NCBI RefSeq assembly: GCF_003367195.1
Contig: NZ_QRGO01000001.1
Span: forward strand, 2,916,884 to 2,980,883
DNA: 64,000 bases
Direction: 5' to 3'
DNA from: Undibacter mobilis
GTDB lineage: Bacteria > Pseudomonadota > Alphaproteobacteria > Rhizobiales > Xanthobacteraceae
Both the position numbers and the translations under genes were made by a program. This document shows, piece by piece, positions 63,222-64,000 of this stretch. The notes below the pieces were generated by a model. That model was not told the origin of the DNA. It was given only the letters and a program-made list of their open reading frames with translations, and searched no databases. Position 1 is the first letter of the stretch. Every line of letters begins with the position of its first letter.

Positions 63222-63243
63222 TGCTCATGCGCGCGCGGCAGCC

Positions 63244-64000
63244 TCAGGGCTGCCGCAGCCGCTCCAGAACTTTCAGGCCCGCATAGCCGTCCGGCTTCAT
63301 GCCGACGCTCTTCTGGAAAGCGCCGACGGCGCGCACGGTGTCGGAGCCGGTGCGGCCATCGACGCCGTCGGTCTTGAAGCCGCGCTCGTTGAGGCGGCGC
63401 TGGATTTCCTTGACCTCGTCGATGGTCGGAATGCGCTCGCCGCCCGGAAAGTGCTGGCGGAAATCGCCGTCGCCGCGGACGAGATCGCCGAGATGCACCA
63501 GCGCCAGCGAGTAGTTGATCGAGGGATTGTAGGAATAGACGGCGCGGAAATTCTGCCCGACCAGAAACGCCGGCCCGCCGGCCACCGGAATCCACAGCTT
63601 CACCTGATCGTCCGGCCGCTTGAAGGCCTCGCCGTCGGCTCGTCGGACGCCGTGGCTCTGCCACGTCGCGTAGGATCGCATGGTGCGGTTGTCGGCCATG
63701 CGCTGTCCGCCGGAGGGGACCTTCACTTCGCAGCCCCAGGCTTCGCCGCGCCGCCACTTGCCGCGCTCGACCAGATAGCGCGCGGTGCCGGCGAGCGCGT
63801 CGTCCGGTTTGCCGAACGGATTGATGCGGCCGTCGCGGTCGTAATCGACGCCGATCTGCAGCCACACCTCGGGCATCCATTGCGTATGGCCCATGGCGCC
63901 AGCCCACGAGCCGATCATCGCATTCGGCTGCGCCCAGCCGCGATCGACAATCTTGAGCGCGTTGATGAGTTCGGCTTCCCAGTATTTGCGGCGGCGCGGC
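63244..64000 (-). CDS. lytic murein transglycosylase, MltB-like (5' end missing)
   Basis: C-terminal 252 residues of a periplasmic muramidase. The open frame continues past the window edge (upstream codons read RRRKYWEAELINALKIVDRGW). It has the SLT_2/MltB pattern GSWAGAMGHTQWMP, VDYDRDGRINPF and YNPSINYSLALVHLGD, then a C-terminal peptidoglycan-binding domain (IQRRLNERGFKTDGVDGRTGSDTVRAVGAFQKSVG). It cuts peptidoglycan glycan strands with 1,6-anhydro-MurNAc formation, so it makes the substrate of the anmK pathway (8 kb). Confidence 0.9.
   Translation of the reverse strand, partial: PRRRKYWEAELINALKIVDRGWAQPNAMIGSWAGAMGHTQWMPEVWLQIGVDYDRDGRINPFGKPDDALAGTARYLVERGKWRRGEAWGCEVKVPSGGQRMADNRTMRSYATWQSHGVRRADGEAFKRPDDQVKLWIPVAGGPAFLVGQNFRAVYSYNPSINYSLALVHLGDLVRGDGDFRQHFPGGERIPTIDEVKEIQRRLNERGFKTDGVDGRTGSDTVRAVGAFQKSVGMKPDGYAGLKVLERLRQP

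Overview
The window looks like a chromosomal segment of a high-GC alphaproteobacterium of the order Hyphomicrobiales (Rhizobiales), probably close to the Xanthobacteraceae/Nitrobacteraceae (Pseudolabrys-, Rhodoplanes- or Bradyrhizobium-like). This rests on gene order and protein style: an iscS-sufBCDS-sufT-sufA-tfoX cluster with an Irr-type (ICE) box, a hom-glpX-recJ run, a Porin_2-like porin, a bigR-type sulfide operon, a class I PHA synthase and a Sox thiosulfate-oxidation locus. It is an inference from the sequence, not a database match.

Layout. 1-9.5 kb: the 3' end of an unknown gene, a terminator, an M23 peptidase, a 1-Cys BCP peroxiredoxin, a giant AsmA/DUF3971 protein, tyrS divergent from anmK, and an alpha/beta hydrolase. 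9.5-17.2 kb: Fe-S assembly operon. 17.2-23.2 kb: porin, diguanylate cyclase, RhlE-type helicase, hydrolase, isoprenylcysteine-type methyltransferase, small secreted protein. 23.2-25 kb: an AT-richer accessory patch with a nucleotidyltransferase-fold protein and two small genes outside the usual ORF size limits. 25-32 kb: parE, dedA, a Tat-exported metallo-beta-lactamase-fold hydrolase, argC, AidB-type acyl-CoA dehydrogenase. 32-35.5 kb: sulfide/persulfide detoxification genes (MAPEG, TauE/SafE, rhodanese, BigR-like ArsR, and the divergent persulfide dioxygenase-like blh). 35.5-48.2 kb: phaC, lipoprotein, aminotransferase, hom, glpX, recJ, photolyase, mscL, a PsiF-like duplicated mini-protein, a HerA-like ATPase. 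48.2-63.2 kb: sox locus (soxR, soxS, soxV, then a complete potFGHI polyamine ABC operon, then soxW, soxYZ, a fused soxXA, soxB, soxCD, soxEF). The end is a truncated lytic transglycosylase.

The strongest unusual signals are: (1) SoxX and SoxA joined in one triheme polypeptide; (2) a short one-heme SoxD; (3) two near-identical ATTC-N8-GAAT dyads in front of soxY and soxC, with related dyads in front of soxW and between soxS and soxV, next to an ArsR repressor carrying the two cysteines of persulfide sensors; (4) a second such ArsR repressor 14 kb away controlling a sulfide-detoxification operon, with a doubled TTAG-N6-CTAA operator; (5) a nucleotidyltransferase-like gene with two very small partner genes in AT-richer DNA; (6) five copies of a ~105-bp palindromic intergenic repeat, two of which end exactly 16 nt before a start codon. 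I saw no rRNA, tRNA, CRISPR array, transposase or integrase.
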